A DNA stretch of 64,000 nucleotides from Nocardioides sp. GTDB taxonomy: Bacteria > Actinomycetota > Actinomycetes > Propionibacteriales > Nocardioidaceae. Both the position numbers and the translations under genes were made by a program. Within the stretch, counting starts at the first letter, position 1. Each line of letters begins with the position of its first letter. Below are positions 50,971 through 61,107 of the stretch, in pieces. Where the stretch lies: positions 310,001-374,000 of the forward strand of contig NZ_JASEEQ010000003.1 in assembly GCF_030019515.1 (NCBI RefSeq), read 5' to 3'. The notes beneath the pieces were generated by a model. The model searched no databases and was not told the DNA's origin. It saw nothing but the letters and a program-made list of their open reading frames with translations.

Positions 50971-52053
50971 GTGGCCACCGACCGCTCGGACGAGACCCTG
51001 CGCCTGCGCGCGACCCTCGCGACCATCGCGCCGGGCACGCCCCTGCGCGACGGCCTGGAGCGGATCCTGCGCGGCCGGACCGGCGCGCTGATCGTGCTGG
51101 GCCACGACAAGGTCGTCGACTCGATCTCGACGGGGGGCTTCACCCTCGACGTGCCGTTCACCGCCACCGGCCTGCGGGAGCTGGCGAAGATGGACGGCGC
51201 CATCATCGTCGACCGCGACGTCACACGGATCCTGCGCTCCGCGGTGCACCTGATGCCCGATCACACGATCCCGTCCGAGGAGACCGGCACCCGGCACCGC
51301 ACCGCGGACCGGGTCGCGCGCCAGACCGGGTTCCCGGTCATCTCGGTGTCGCAGTCGATGCAGATCATCGCGGCGTACGTCGGGGAGACCCGCCACGTGC
51401 TCGAGGACTCCGGCCAGATCCTGTCCCGCGCCAACCAGGCGCTCGCCACCCTGGAGCGGTACAAGCTGCGTCTCGACGAGGTGTCGAGCACGCTCTCCGC
51501 CCTCGAGATCGAGGACCTCGTCACGGTCCGCGACGTCGCCGTGGTCGCCCAGCGGCTGGAGATGGTGACCCGGATCGCGAGCGAGATCGAGGACTACGTC
51601 CTCGAGCTCGGCACCGACGGCCGCCTGCTGTCGCTCCAGCTCGAGGAGCTCGTGACCGGTGTCGACACCGAGCGGGAGCTGGTGATCCGCGACTACCTGC
51701 CCGCGGGCCGGCGCTCCAAGACCCCCGAGGCCCTGCTGAACCGTCTCGAGTCGCTCTCCTCCACCGAGCTGGTCGACCCGGCGGCCGCCGCGCGCGCCCT
51801 CGGTCTCGGCACCGGCGAGCACCTCGACGGAGCCGTCGCCCCGCGGGGCTTCCGGCTGCTCGCCAAGGTGCCTCGGCTGCCCCCCGCGGTGGTCGACCGC
51901 CTGGTCGACCACTTCGGCACCCTCCAGAAGCTGCTCTCCGCCGGCGTCGACGACCTCCAGGCCGTCGAGGGGGTCGGCGAGCTGCGGGCCCGCAGCGTGC
52001 GCGAGGGCCTCTCCCGCCTCGCCGAGTCCACGATCCTCGAGAGATACGTGTAG
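50971..52053 (+). CDS. disA: DNA integrity scanning diadenylate cyclase DisA
   Basis: Makes c-di-AMP from two ATP and senses branched DNA. GTG 50971 follows CAGGAGGAAC; 360 residues. The DAC domain (1-150) has the catalytic motifs MDGAIIVDRD (DGA) and EETGTRHRTADRVA (RHR). A helical spine follows (ILSRANQALATLERYKLRLDEVSSTLSALE), then a C-terminal helix-hairpin-helix DNA-binding region (LQAVEGVGELRARSVREGLSRLAE). A TAGACT -10 element lies 46 bases upstream, so it may have its own promoter. Convergent with a hypothetical gene. Confidence 0.97.
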   Translation: MATDRSDETLRLRATLATIAPGTPLRDGLERILRGRTGALIVLGHDKVVDSISTGGFTLDVPFTATGLRELAKMDGAIIVDRDVTRILRSAVHLMPDHTIPSEETGTRHRTADRVARQTGFPVISVSQSMQIIAAYVGETRHVLEDSGQILSRANQALATLERYKLRLDEVSSTLSALEIEDLVTVRDVAVVAQRLEMVTRIASEIEDYVLELGTDGRLLSLQLEELVTGVDTERELVIRDYLPAGRRSKTPEALLNRLESLSSTELVDPAAAARALGLGTGEHLDGAVAPRGFRLLAKVPRLPPAVVDRLVDHFGTLQKLLSAGVDDLQAVEGVGELRARSVREGLSRLAESTILERYV

Positions 52054-52100
52054 CTGTCGTCCGAGCGGAGCGCTGGACGACTGCTACGCGTGTCTCTGAT

Positions 52101-52158
52101 GGTGGTCGAGCGAGCCGCGCGACCGAGCTCGCGAGGTCGCGACCGGGGTGTCGAGACC
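52101..52158 (+). repeat. Covarying hairpin repeat (family A), copy 5
   Basis: Runs from GGTGGTCGAGCGAGC to GTGTCGAGACC. Stem arms are GCGACC and GGTCGC around the loop GAGCTCGCGA; compared with copies 1 and 2 the arms differ while the pairing and loop pattern persist. It lies between disA and the convergent gene at 52191. Confidence 0.8.
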
Positions 52159-52190
52159 GGGCGAGCCGAGAACCAGCATCGGGCTCGCAC

Positions 52191-52985
52191 TCAGCCGTTC
52201 GGCTCGACCGCTCCGGACGGTGACGCGCTCTGCCCCTGGCCAGGCGTCATCGGCCGGCCGCTCGGGCTCTGGCTGGGCTGCTGGCTCGGCCTCTGGCTGG
52301 GCGTCACGGTCTTGGTGATGGTGCCGGCCACGGGGGTGGTCAGCTCGAACTGGAGGTCCGAGGGCTCGCCACCCAGCGGTGCCGCGGTGACGTGGTACCA
52401 CCCCGGCATCGCCCAGCCGGTGAACCGGGTGCACCCATCGGCGGAGCGCTTCGCCTGCGGCCAGACCATCGCGACGTTGGTGGTCACCGCCTTGCGGACG
52501 ATCACGTCCCGGGGGGCGATCGCGGCCGGGCAGTCCCGACTGGTCCAGATCCGGTCCTTGCCGGAGGTGATGTTCACCGTGACCGAGTCGCGCGAGACCC
52601 GCCACGTGCACGCGTCCGAGGTCAGCGTGCGCAGCTGCAGCACGACCCGGACGTCCCGGCCGGCGACGGCGTTCTCGACCTTCGGGGTGATCGCCACGTC
52701 CTCGTTCGCGCAGGGTCCGTCGGGCTGGGCGAGCACGGGCTCCTGACTCCTCGAGGCGCGCTTGCCGGGCTTGCGCGCCGACTCCGTGGTCGTCGGCTGC
52801 TCGGTGAGCGTCGCCGTCGGGGAACCGTCCGCGACCAGTTGGGCGCCGGGGTCGGAGGCGGCGTCGCTGCCCCCGCCGAGCAGGCGGGCGATCGCGACCA
52901 CGAGCAGGGTGGCGGTGCCGAGCACCAGCAGCCGACGCACCCAGTAGACGCGCGCGGGGAGCGGGCCACGGGTGAGGGCGGGCAT
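52191..52985 (-). CDS. Hypothetical membrane-anchored extracytoplasmic protein
   Basis: 264 residues, family not recognised. One N-terminal membrane helix (VRRLLVLGTATLLVVAIARLL, 16-37), a Thr/Pro-rich linker, a folded domain of about 120 residues with four cysteines (PCANED, DACTWRV, RDCPAA, DGCTRF) likely forming two disulfides, and a C-terminal tail with PSQxPSQ repeats. Same position as the mycobacterial Rv3587c between disA and mutY. Divergent from mutY by 64 bp. Confidence 0.78.
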   Translation of the reverse strand: MPALTRGPLPARVYWVRRLLVLGTATLLVVAIARLLGGGSDAASDPGAQLVADGSPTATLTEQPTTTESARKPGKRASRSQEPVLAQPDGPCANEDVAITPKVENAVAGRDVRVVLQLRTLTSDACTWRVSRDSVTVNITSGKDRIWTSRDCPAAIAPRDVIVRKAVTTNVAMVWPQAKRSADGCTRFTGWAMPGWYHVTAAPLGGEPSDLQFELTTPVAGTITKTVTPSQRPSQQPSQSPSGRPMTPGQGQSASPSGAVEPNG

Positions 52986-53049
52986 GGCGCAACGCTAGTC
53001 ACGGGGGCGGCCCCGGTGGTGGTGCCACACCGGCGAGAATGGTCGGGAC

Positions 53050-53916
53050 ATGACCAGTCTCCGTGAATCCCTCCTGCGCTGGTACGACGAGCACGCCCGC
53101 GACCTCCCGTGGCGCCGCCCGGAGGCGAGCCCGTGGTCGGTGCTGGTCTCGGAGTTCATGCTGCAGCAGACGCCGGTCGCCCGGGTGCTGCCGGTCCACG
53201 AGCAGTGGCTGGCCCGGTGGCCCGGCCCGGCCGACCTGGCGGCCGAGCCGGCCGGCGAGGCGGTGCGTGCCTGGGGTCGGCTGGGGTACCCGCGCCGGGC
53301 GCTGCGCCTGCACGCGGCGGCCACCGCGATCGTCGAGCGGCACGGCGGCACGGTGCCGGCGGCGTACGACGACCTGATCGCGCTACCGGGCGTCGGCGAC
53401 TACACGGCCGCGGCCGTCGCGGTCTTCGCGTACGGGCGGCGGCACGTGGTGCTCGACACCAACGTGCGCAGGGTCCTGGCCCGGACCCTGCAGGGCGTCG
53501 AGTTCCCCGCTGCGTCGGTGACCCGCGCCGAGCGGGAGGTGGCGCTCGAGGTGCTGCCCGAGGACGAGGCGACCGCGGCGACGTGGTCGGTCGCGGTGAT
53601 GGAGCTGGGGGCGCTGGTGTGCACCGCGGCGAACCCGCGCTGCGACGGGTGCCCCATCGCGGCGCTGTGCACCTGGCGGTCGGCGGGCTACCCGGCGTAC
53701 GACGGGCCGCCACGCAAGGTGCAGGCCTGGGCCGGCACCGACCGCCAGTGCCGCGGCCGGCTCCTCGCCGTGCTCCGCGAGGACGACGGCCCCGTGCACC
53801 GCAGCCGGCTGGACGCCGCCTGGTCGGAGGAGGCCCAGCGGGTCCGCTGCCTCGCCTCGCTGGTGGCGGACGGACTGGTCGTCCACGGCGGACCGCACAC
53901 CTACGCGCTGCCCTGA
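53050..53916 (+). CDS. mutY: A/G-specific adenine glycosylase
   Basis: Removes adenine mispaired with 8-oxoguanine. 288 residues. The N-terminal domain has SEFMLQQTPVARVLPVH (catalytic Glu), the HhH-GPD loop LPGVGDYTAAAVAVFAYG with the catalytic Asp in VVLDTNVRRVLART, and the 4Fe-4S ligands C-x6-C-x2-C-x5-C in ALVCTAANPRCDGCPIAALC. The 8-oxoG-reading NUDIX-like C-terminal domain of Escherichia coli MutY is reduced to a short winged-helix-like tail, as is common in actinobacteria. Converges on clpC. Confidence 0.94.
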   Translation: MTSLRESLLRWYDEHARDLPWRRPEASPWSVLVSEFMLQQTPVARVLPVHEQWLARWPGPADLAAEPAGEAVRAWGRLGYPRRALRLHAAATAIVERHGGTVPAAYDDLIALPGVGDYTAAAVAVFAYGRRHVVLDTNVRRVLARTLQGVEFPAASVTRAEREVALEVLPEDEATAATWSVAVMELGALVCTAANPRCDGCPIAALCTWRSAGYPAYDGPPRKVQAWAGTDRQCRGRLLAVLREDDGPVHRSRLDAAWSEEAQRVRCLASLVADGLVVHGGPHTYALP

Positions 53917-53930
53917 GCCGTCCCGAGACG

Positions 53931-53967
53931 CCACCGACCCGCCCGGAGGCTCCGGGCGGGTCGGTGG
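53931..53967. terminator. Bidirectional terminator between mutY and clpC
   Basis: A perfect 17-bp stem, CCACCGACCCGCCCGGA (53931-53947) with 53951-53967, around a GGC loop. It is 14 bases after the mutY stop and nine bases before the clpC stop. Its GC-rich base and position make it a strong candidate for both transcripts. Confidence 0.8.
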
Positions 53968-53976
53968 GTCAGGCGC

Positions 53977-56556
<2,580 letters not shown>

Positions 56557-56668
56557 GCGCATCTCTCCTACAAGCTTGTGGGGCCCTCCTCCCCGTCGTG
56601 GTGGAGGGGAGGTACGAGACAACTAACCCCGCTGACAGCCTACGCGTTCCCACGACGAGGCCCAGACA

Positions 56669-56685
56669 GTCCGCTGAGAGCGAAC
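56669..56685. promoter_or_regulatory. Candidate ClgR box upstream of clpC
   Basis: GTCCGCTGAGAGCGAAC contains CGCTGAGAGCG, which matches CGCYNANRGCG, the core of the actinobacterial ClgR operator, and continues with AAC (WWS). ClgR activates clp protease genes. The site is 113 bp upstream of the clpC start. Confidence 0.5.
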
Positions 56686-56700
56686 ACCACGGCAAAATCG

Positions 56701-56735
56701 CCGCTGGCCCGCCCGGAATCCGGGCGGGCCAGCGG
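56701..56735 (-). terminator. Intrinsic terminator of lsr2
   Basis: CCGCTGGCCCGCCCGG (56701-56716) pairs perfectly with 56720-56735 around an AAT loop: 16 base pairs. On the minus strand the stem is followed by GCGATTTTGCC, a short T tract. It begins about 10 bases beyond the lsr2 stop and separates lsr2 from clpC. Confidence 0.88.
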
Positions 56736-56745
56736 GTCGTACGGT

Positions 56746-57072
56746 CTAGTGAGCGCGGTCGTAGGCCTCGCGCACCTCGGCGGAGACCCGGCCCCGGTCG
56801 GGTACGTCGTGCCCGTTCGAGCGGGCCCAGTCGCGGATCTCCCTGGCGCTGGGGCCGTTGCTCGCGGCTGCGGCGCGGCGGCCCCGACGCGGGGCGGCAC
56901 CGACCTTGCGGCCGTGGCCGATGTAGCCCGAGAGCACGTCGCGCAGCGCCGCGGCGTTCTTGTCGTTGAGGTCGATCTCGTAGGTGGTGCCGTCCAAGCC
57001 GAACGTCACCGTCTCGGTCGCCTCGCTGCCGTCGAGATCGTCCACGAGAACGATGTTGACCTTCTGCGCCAT
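56746..57072 (-). CDS. lsr2: Nucleoid-associated protein Lsr2
   Basis: 108 residues. An H-NS-like protein that bridges DNA and silences AT-rich genes. The N-terminal dimerisation part (MAQKVNIVLVDDLDGSEATETVTFGLDGTTYEIDLNDKNAAALRDVL) and the C-terminal DNA-binding part (SNGPSAREIRDWARSNGHDVPDRGRVSAEVREAY, with the RGR AT-hook-like motif) are both complete. A basic RRGRRAAAA linker joins them. ATG follows GAGAGGGCAGCAG. It has its own AT-rich upstream region and a strong terminator. Confidence 0.96.
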   Translation of the reverse strand: MAQKVNIVLVDDLDGSEATETVTFGLDGTTYEIDLNDKNAAALRDVLSGYIGHGRKVGAAPRRGRRAAAASNGPSAREIRDWARSNGHDVPDRGRVSAEVREAYDRAH

Positions 57073-57247
57073 CTGCTGCCCTCTCGATAAACCGGTCTAA
57101 ATCAGATTCCCCCGTGGGAAATCATTGTGCCACAACCGAGACAAGGCAAACATCGGGGATTTCCGATGGGATATCCGTCACGTGGCGGAAATGACATCGC
57201 CTCGGAATTCTTTGCGGCGACGATGCCGAGATCGCCTGCGGCCGATA
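57073..57247. promoter_or_regulatory. AT-richer lsr2 promoter region and coaX 3' flank
   Basis: 175 bp with the lowest GC content in this part of the window. It contains CATCGG...CCGATG (57151-57168), a 6-bp hairpin that may end coaX transcription; a perfect TTGTGCCACAA palindrome at 57125-57135; and the imperfect inverted repeat GATTCCCCCGTGGGAAATC at 57105-57123. Low GC would attract Lsr2 itself, so autoregulation is plausible. No gene is present. Confidence 0.5.
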
Positions 57248-58021
57248 TCAGGCGTTGCGCTCGAAGACCAATTCGAGGCCGCGCAGCGTCAACCAGGGCG
57301 CGTGGTGGGTGAAGCAGCGGCATTCGTCGAGCACGACCGGCGCCAGGTAGCCGGTCGCGATGACCCGGACGGTTGCGGCGTCGACGCCGAGCTCGCCGAT
57401 CATCCGGTCGACAATTCCCTCGACCTGTGCGGCGACCCCGAAGACCATTCCGGACTGCAGCGCCTCGACGGTGTTCTTCGCGATCACCGAGCGTGGCCGC
57501 AGCAATTCGACCTTCCGCAGCTGCGCGCCCCGGTGGCCGAGCGCCTCCAGCGAGAGCTCGATTCCGGGCGAGATCGCGCCGCCGACGTACTGGCCCTGCG
57601 CGCTGACGACGTCGAATGTCGTCGCGGTGCCGCCGAAGTCGACCACGATCGCCGGGCCGCCGTACTCCTGGACGGCGGCCAGCGCGTTGATGATCCGGTC
57701 GGTGCCGACCTCGCGCGGGTTGTCCATCAGCACCGGGACGCCGGTGCGCACCCCGGGCTCGACGACGACGTGCGGCACCTGCGGGAAGTGCCGGGTGAGC
57801 ATCTCGCGCCACTCGTGCAGCACGGCCGGCACCGTCGCACAGACCGCGATGCCGTCGATCTCGTCGAGGGCCGCCCCGAGCAGCCCGCGCAGCAGCACCG
57901 ACCACTCGTCGGCGGTGTTGCGCTCGTCGGTGGCCACCCGCCAGTCGGCGAGCACGCTGCCCCCGGAGACCAGGCCGAGGATCGTGTGGCTGTTGCCGAT
58001 GTCGGCGCAGAGCAGCGGCAC
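57248..58021 (-). CDS. coaX: Type III pantothenate kinase
   Basis: Phosphorylates pantothenate, first step of coenzyme A synthesis. 257 residues from GTG 58021. Motifs: CADIGNSHTILGLVS (phosphate 1), the substrate region DNPREVGTDRIINALAAV, IVVDFGGTATTFDVV (phosphate 2), and GGAISPGIELSLEALGHRGAQLRKVEL. Starts 3 bases after nadC; last gene of panC-panD-nadB-nadC-coaX. Its 3' half uses unusually many A/T-ending codons (GGA, ATT, GAA, TTG) compared with its neighbours. Confidence 0.95.
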   Translation of the reverse strand: MPLLCADIGNSHTILGLVSGGSVLADWRVATDERNTADEWSVLLRGLLGAALDEIDGIAVCATVPAVLHEWREMLTRHFPQVPHVVVEPGVRTGVPVLMDNPREVGTDRIINALAAVQEYGGPAIVVDFGGTATTFDVVSAQGQYVGGAISPGIELSLEALGHRGAQLRKVELLRPRSVIAKNTVEALQSGMVFGVAAQVEGIVDRMIGELGVDAATVRVIATGYLAPVVLDECRCFTHHAPWLTLRGLELVFERNA

Positions 58022-58024
58022 GGT

Positions 58025-58918
58025 TCAGCTCCCGCTGCCGGACGAGAGGTCCAGACCGAGGTCGAAGACCTTGACCGAGTGGGTGAGCGCGCCCACCGAG
58101 ATGAAGTCGACGCCGGTCTCGGCCACCTCGCGGGCCCGCTCGAGGGTGAGTCCGCCCGACGCCTCGAGCGTCGCCCGGCCGGCGGTCAGGCGCACCGCCT
58201 CGGCCATCGTGTCCGTGTCCATGTTGTCGAGCAGGATCTCGGTGCAGCCGGCGTCGAGCAGCTGGCGCAGCTCGTCGAGGCCGGTGACCTCCACCTCCAC
58301 GCGCAGGCCGGGGTAGGCCCTGCGGACCGCGTCGTACGCCGGCACCACGCCACCGGCGGCGACCACGTGGTTGTCCTTGACCATCGCGCGGTCGCCGAGG
58401 CTGAACCGGTGGTTGACCCCGCCGCCGCAGCGCACGGCGTACTTCTGCAGTGCCCGGAAGGTGGGCAGCGTCTTGCGGGTGTCGAGCACCCGGGCGCGGG
58501 TTCCGGCGAGCGCGTCCACCCAGTGCGCGGTCGCGGTCGCGACGCCCGAGAGGTGGCTGGCGTAGTTGAGCGCGGTGCGCTCGGCGGTGAGCAGCCCGCG
58601 GGTCGGGCCGGCGACCCGCATCACGACGTCACCGGGCGCGACCCGGGTGCCGTCGGGCAGGCGGTCGGTGACCTCCACGGTGTCGCCCATGACCTCGTGG
58701 AAGACCAGTGCCGCGATCCCGAGCCCCGCGACCACGCCCGCCTCGCGGGCGGCCAGCACCCCGCTGCCGCGGGCGTCCGCGGCGATCGTCGCGACCGAGG
58801 TGACGTCGCCCTCCGCGAGCCCGCCGGGCAGGTCCTCGGCCAGCGCCTGCTCGACCTGGGCCCGGATCGCCTCCGGGTCGAGGCCGGCGGCGCGGAGCTC
58901 CTCGTCGTACGGTGTCAC
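58025..58918 (-). CDS. nadC: Nicotinate-nucleotide pyrophosphorylase (quinolinate phosphoribosyltransferase)
   Basis: Converts quinolinate and PRPP to nicotinate mononucleotide in de novo NAD synthesis. GTG 58918 (VTPYDEELRAAGLDPEAIRAQ) overlaps the nadB stop as GTGA; 297 residues. Signatures: LAEDLPGGLAEGDVTSVATI, ERTALNYASHLSGVATATA, RVLDTRKTLPTFRALQKYAVRCGGGVNHRFSL, MVKDNHVVAAGG, ILLDNMDTDTM and LEASGGLTLE. All active-site Arg/Lys/His regions are present. Confidence 0.97.
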   Translation of the reverse strand: MTPYDEELRAAGLDPEAIRAQVEQALAEDLPGGLAEGDVTSVATIAADARGSGVLAAREAGVVAGLGIAALVFHEVMGDTVEVTDRLPDGTRVAPGDVVMRVAGPTRGLLTAERTALNYASHLSGVATATAHWVDALAGTRARVLDTRKTLPTFRALQKYAVRCGGGVNHRFSLGDRAMVKDNHVVAAGGVVPAYDAVRRAYPGLRVEVEVTGLDELRQLLDAGCTEILLDNMDTDTMAEAVRLTAGRATLEASGGLTLERAREVAETGVDFISVGALTHSVKVFDLGLDLSSGSGS

Positions 58919-60678
58919 GGCTCGTCCCGGTCGGTCGGCGGCGCGGGGACGAGCTGCAGCGTGCTGGCGCCGTCCGCCATCACGACGTCGAAGTGCCCGG
59001 CGAACCCGGCGTCGTCGCGGTCGGGGAAGTCCTCGCGCCAGTGCGAGCCACGGGTCTCCTCGCGGAGTGCGGCGGCGTCGGCGAGGGCCACGGCGATCGT
59101 GACCAGGTTCGTGGTCTCCCACGAGTCCTGGTCGATCACCTCGGCGCTCTGCCCGGCGAGCTTGTCGAGCATCCCGGCGGCGTCGGCCAGTCCGGCGGCG
59201 CTGCGCAGCACCCCGACCCGGCTGGTCATCACGTCCTGGAGCTCGCGACGGGCGCCACCCGGCACCAGCCCCGGGGTCCGGGCGTCGTCGGCCGGCGGGG
59301 TGAGCGGGCGCAGCTCGCCCGGCAGGACCTGGGCGATCCGGCGGGAGAAGACCAGGCCCTCCAGCAGCGAGTTGGAGGCGAGCCGGTTGGCGCCGTGCAC
59401 GCCGGAGCACGCGACCTCCCCGGTGGCGTAGAGGCCGGGCACCGAGGAGCGCCCCCACAGGTCGGTGCGCACGCCGCCCGACGCGTAGTGGCAGGCCGGC
59501 GCGACCGGGATCAGCTCGGTGACCGGGTCGACCCCGTGGCTGCGCGTCGTGGCCAGGATGGTCGGGAAGCGGCGCTCCCACAGGTCGGCGCCCAGGTGGC
59601 GCGCGTCGAGCCACATGTGCGGTCGGCCGGTCTCGTTCATCCGCCGGGTGATCGCCTTGGCCACCACGTCCCGCGGGGCGAGGTCGGCGAGCTCGTGGAC
59701 GCCCAGCATGAAGCGGTTGCCGCCCTCCTCGGGCAGCGCGTCGACGAGGAACGCGCCCTCGCCGCGCACGGCCTCCGAGATCAGCGGCTGCTGGCCGATC
59801 GAGTCCGGGCCGAGGTACATGACCGTGGGGTGGAACTGCACGAACTCCAGGTCGCGGAGCACCGCACCGGCGCGCAGCGCGACGGCCATGCCGTCGCCGG
59901 TCGACACCGCCGGGTTGGTGGTCTGGGAGAACACCTGGCCGAGCCCGCCGCTGGCCAGCACCACGGCCCGGCAGTGCACGGCGCCCACGCCGTCGCGCTG
60001 ACCCTCGCCCATCACGTGCAGGGTGAGCCCGGCGACCCCGCCGTCGTCGGCGAGGAGCAGGTCGACCGCCAGCGCGTGCTGGATGACCTCGATCTCCGGG
60101 GCCTGCTCGATCGCGGCGATCAGGGCGCGCTGGATCTCGGCCCCCGTGGCGTCGCCGCCCGCGTGCGCGATCCGGTCGCGGTGGTGGCCCCCCTCGCGGG
60201 TCAGGGACAGCTCGCCGTTCGGGTCGTGGTCGAAGTTCGTGCCGAGCGCGATCAGCTCGCGCACCGCGTCCGGGCCCTCGGTGACCAGGGCGTGCACGGC
60301 GTCGCGGTCGCAGGCGCCGGCGCCCGCGACGAGGGTGTCGAGCTCGTGCTCCGCCGGCGTGTCACCCGGGCCGAGGGCGGCGGCGATGCCGCCCTGCGCC
60401 CACTGCGTCGAGCCGGCGGCCAGCACGTCCTTGGTGACGACCAGGACGGTGCCGACCTCCTCGCGCAGCCGCAGCGCGGCGGTCAGCCCCGCGATGCCCG
60501 AGCCGACGACGACGACGTCGGCCGTGGTCGTCCACCCGGGCTCGGGTGCGACCAGCCGGCCGGGGACCCGGCGTACGGGCGCGTCGATGTCCGCGGGCTG
60601 GCCCGGGACGCCCTCGTCGGGCGCTTCCTGATCCGCCGCTGCCTCGTCGGGCACTCCCTCATCGGGCTCATCGGGCAC
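58915..60678 (-). CDS. nadB: L-aspartate oxidase
   Basis: FAD enzyme oxidising aspartate to iminoaspartate in NAD synthesis. 587 residues from GTG 60678. The first 45 residues are an acidic Pro/Asp/Glu repeat (PDEGVPDEAAADQEAPDEGVPG), unusual and perhaps untranslated; the FAD motif VVVVGSGIAGLTAALRLREE starts at about 56. Others: GSTQWAQGGIAAALGPGD, LTREGGHHRDRIAHAGGDATG, FVQFHPTVMY, and ACHYASGGVRTDLWGRSSVPGLYATGEVACSGVHGANRLASNSLLEG. A nadA gene is not in the window. Confidence 0.96.
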   Translation of the reverse strand: MPDEPDEGVPDEAAADQEAPDEGVPGQPADIDAPVRRVPGRLVAPEPGWTTTADVVVVGSGIAGLTAALRLREEVGTVLVVTKDVLAAGSTQWAQGGIAAALGPGDTPAEHELDTLVAGAGACDRDAVHALVTEGPDAVRELIALGTNFDHDPNGELSLTREGGHHRDRIAHAGGDATGAEIQRALIAAIEQAPEIEVIQHALAVDLLLADDGGVAGLTLHVMGEGQRDGVGAVHCRAVVLASGGLGQVFSQTTNPAVSTGDGMAVALRAGAVLRDLEFVQFHPTVMYLGPDSIGQQPLISEAVRGEGAFLVDALPEEGGNRFMLGVHELADLAPRDVVAKAITRRMNETGRPHMWLDARHLGADLWERRFPTILATTRSHGVDPVTELIPVAPACHYASGGVRTDLWGRSSVPGLYATGEVACSGVHGANRLASNSLLEGLVFSRRIAQVLPGELRPLTPPADDARTPGLVPGGARRELQDVMTSRVGVLRSAAGLADAAGMLDKLAGQSAEVIDQDSWETTNLVTIAVALADAAALREETRGSHWREDFPDRDDAGFAGHFDVVMADGASTLQLVPAPPTDRDEP

Positions 60679-60687
60679 AGAGGCAGG

Positions 60688-61107
60688 CTAGCGCTCGGCC
60701 GGACGGTCGCCGCGCAGCAGTCCGGATCCGGCCGGTGCGTCCGCGGGGTCGCTCCCGGTGCTCACGACCTTGTTGGCCGCGTCGACGAAGACCACGTGCG
60801 GCTCGAACCCCTTGGCCTCGACGTCCTCCATCTGCCCGTAGGCGATCAGGATCACCAGGTCGCCTGGGTGCACCAGCCGGGCGGCGGCGCCGTTGATGCC
60901 GATCACCCCCGACCCGCGCTCGCCGGCGATCGTGTAGGTCTCCAGGCGCGCGCCGTTGCTGATGTCGACGATGTGCACCAGCTCACCGGGCAGCAGGTCG
61001 GCGGCGTCGAGGAGGTCCTCGTCGACGGTCACGGAGCCGACGTAGTGCAGGTCGGCCTGGGTCACCGTCGCCCGGTGGATCTTGCTCTTCATCATGGTGC
61101 GCAGCAT
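60688..61107 (-). CDS. panD: Aspartate 1-decarboxylase
   Basis: Makes beta-alanine for pantothenate. 139 residues. It self-cleaves at Gly-Ser in [14 protein letters not shown] (Ser25 by E. coli numbering) to form the pyruvoyl group; the active-site regions [50 protein letters not shown] are complete. The C-terminal 25 residues are a divergent extra tail. The start shares one base with the panC stop (TGATG). Confidence 0.96.
   Translation of the reverse strand: MLRTMMKSKIHRATVTQADLHYVGSVTVDEDLLDAADLLPGELVHIVDISNGARLETYTIAGERGSGVIGINGAAARLVHPGDLVILIAYGQMEDVEAKGFEPHVVFVDAANKVVSTGSDPADAPAGSGLLRGDRPAER

Noticed and set aside
52101..52158. A tRNA-like or other folded small RNA gene
   Set aside because: Only one hairpin with repeated flanks is present, shared with other intergenic copies; no cloverleaf or CCA end.
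57125..57135. TTGTGCCACAA as a third Rex operator
   Set aside because: The half-sites are one base apart instead of eight (TTGTGAA-N4-TTCACAA), so spacing is wrong for Rex.
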